From Thermotogae bacterium (GTDB lineage: Bacteria > Thermotogota > Thermotogae > Mesoaciditogales > Mesoaciditogaceae), in contig JALSLY010000084.1 in the NCBI GenBank assembly GCA_026988035.1, positions 16,473-80,472 of the forward strand: 64,000 nt of DNA, written 5' to 3'. Position numbers and translations under genes: made by a program. Under the pieces are notes generated by a model. The model did no database searches. It saw only the letters and a list, made by a program, of their open reading frames with translations, and was not told the DNA's origin. Below are positions 63,292-64,000 of this stretch, in pieces (position 1 is the stretch's first letter; each line of letters begins with the position of its first letter).

Positions 63292-64000
63292 AAAAGCCAA
63301 AGAATTGAAAAAGACAAGCGTAGTCAAGGTGGAGAAACTGGTAAAAGAGTTCAAAATAGGAAGCATCACACACGCCAGGATAGTTCATGCGGTTAACGAG
63401 GTAGACCTTGAGATAGGAGAAAGAGAAGTAGTAGGTTTGGTGGGAGAATCCGGTTCTGGAAAGACGACAGTTGCCAGGGTAGTAGCGAGATTGTACGAAC
63501 CGACATCCGGAAAGATCATCTTAAACGGGAAGGAAATGCCAAAGAAGATGGGGAGAAGGAAGCTACTTGATTACCGAAAGCACATTCAGATGATATTCCA
63601 AGACCCATTTTCATCACTGAATCCACTCCATACTGTGGGATACACACTTGAGAGGCCATTAAAAGTACACAAGATAGTAGAGGGAAGTGAGAGGGAAAGA
63701 AGGGTAAAGGCACTACTTGAGAGATGTGGATTGGCACCGGCGGAGAAATACATTGACAAATATTCGTACGAACTTTCAGGAGGAGAGCGGCAGAGGGTGG
63801 GGATAGCGAGAGCGTTAGCTGTAAAGCCACAACTCATATTGGCAGATGAGCCAACGTCGATGTTAGATGTATCGATAAGATTGGACATAATGAATTTGAT
63901 GCTGGATTTAAAGGAGAAAGAAGGAGTTTCATATCTATTCATAACACATGATTTAGCGGGAGCGCATTACATATCTGACAGGATAGCGATAATGTATGCG
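63281..64000 (+). CDS. ABC transporter ATP-binding protein, DppF/OppF type (cut by window edge)
   Basis: ATG at 63281 overlaps the upstream stop and opens 240 codons running off the window. Walker A GESGSGKTT, signature LSGGERQRV and Walker B LILADEPTSMLD are intact; the C-terminal part is missing. The second ATPase of the family-5-type importer. Confidence 0.92.
   Translation, partial: MQTEKAKELKKTSVVKVEKLVKEFKIGSITHARIVHAVNEVDLEIGEREVVGLVGESGSGKTTVARVVARLYEPTSGKIILNGKEMPKKMGRRKLLDYRKHIQMIFQDPFSSLNPLHTVGYTLERPLKVHKIVEGSERERRVKALLERCGLAPAEKYIDKYSYELSGGERQRVGIARALAVKPQLILADEPTSMLDVSIRLDIMNLMLDLKEKEGVSYLFITHDLAGAHYISDRIAIMYA

Overview
The window reads as a chromosomal segment of an AT-rich, fermentative, sugar-using bacterium, most likely a member of the Thermotogota. 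The placement is inferred from an Omp-alpha-like toga tether (SLH domain, coiled coil, C-terminal membrane anchor) beside a PEGA-repeat protein, several sugar ABC transporters under LacI or RpiR control, many Fe-S oxidoreductases, and frequent TTG/GTG starts behind strong AAGGAGG sites. I cannot name the genus.

The main structural landmark is a probable replication origin at about 29.6-30.0 kb. It holds eight exact copies of the DnaA-box-like 9-mer TGTGGAAAA (or its complement). One end has a box, a short spacer, CTA trinucleotide repeats and an AT-rich tract, which resembles the basal unwinding system of Bacillus subtilis oriC. Gene direction flips here: 25 of 28 genes to the left are on the minus strand and 28 of 31 to the right are on the plus strand, so most transcription runs away from the proposed origin.

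Left arm, from the window edge to the origin: an IS110-family transposase tail; a proline oxidation operon (PflX-like radical SAM protein, ferredoxin-like subunit, two FAD subunits, P5C dehydrogenase); a LacI-controlled family-1 sugar ABC transporter; an RdhA-like corrinoid/Fe-S reductase without export signal; an IS remnant; proA-proB for proline synthesis; tandem deoxynucleoside kinases; and a long, tightly packed minus-strand operon with an amidohydrolase, the Omp-alpha-like protein, an eight-repeat PEGA protein, a radical SAM enzyme, tsaD, clpX, clpP, tig, hslU, hslV, ddl, coaD and a metallophosphatase.

Right arm: groES-groEL under a CIRCE element; an Fsr-like MFS pump; a scar region with a truncated kinase-like gene and a dispersed repeat; an operon of a YtrA-type GntR regulator, an ABC pump and a DUF4097-like membrane protein; a hydroxyacid dehydrogenase; a secreted helical-toroid protein of unknown function; an arsenic operon (ACR3, ArsR, thioredoxin-type ArsC, extra 4Fe-4S protein); and two glycan loci. 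The first (42.3-51.8 kb) has LacI, a sugar ABC transporter without ATPase, a GH94 phosphorylase, a secreted carbohydrate-binding-like protein and a GH144-like endoglucanase carrying the same binding module. It fits beta-1,2-glucan use. The second (52.0-64.0 kb) has a NanE-NanK fusion, an RpiR regulator, a family-5 binding protein, an AAC(3)-family acetyltransferase, a DUF4434-like barrel protein, a GH2 enzyme and an Opp/Dpp transporter cut by the window edge. I propose that it handles an amino-sugar glycan.

A repeat family with copies near 0.53-0.64, 16.44-16.55 and 33.65-33.92 kb marks three gene-poor joints. No tRNA, rRNA or CRISPR array was seen.
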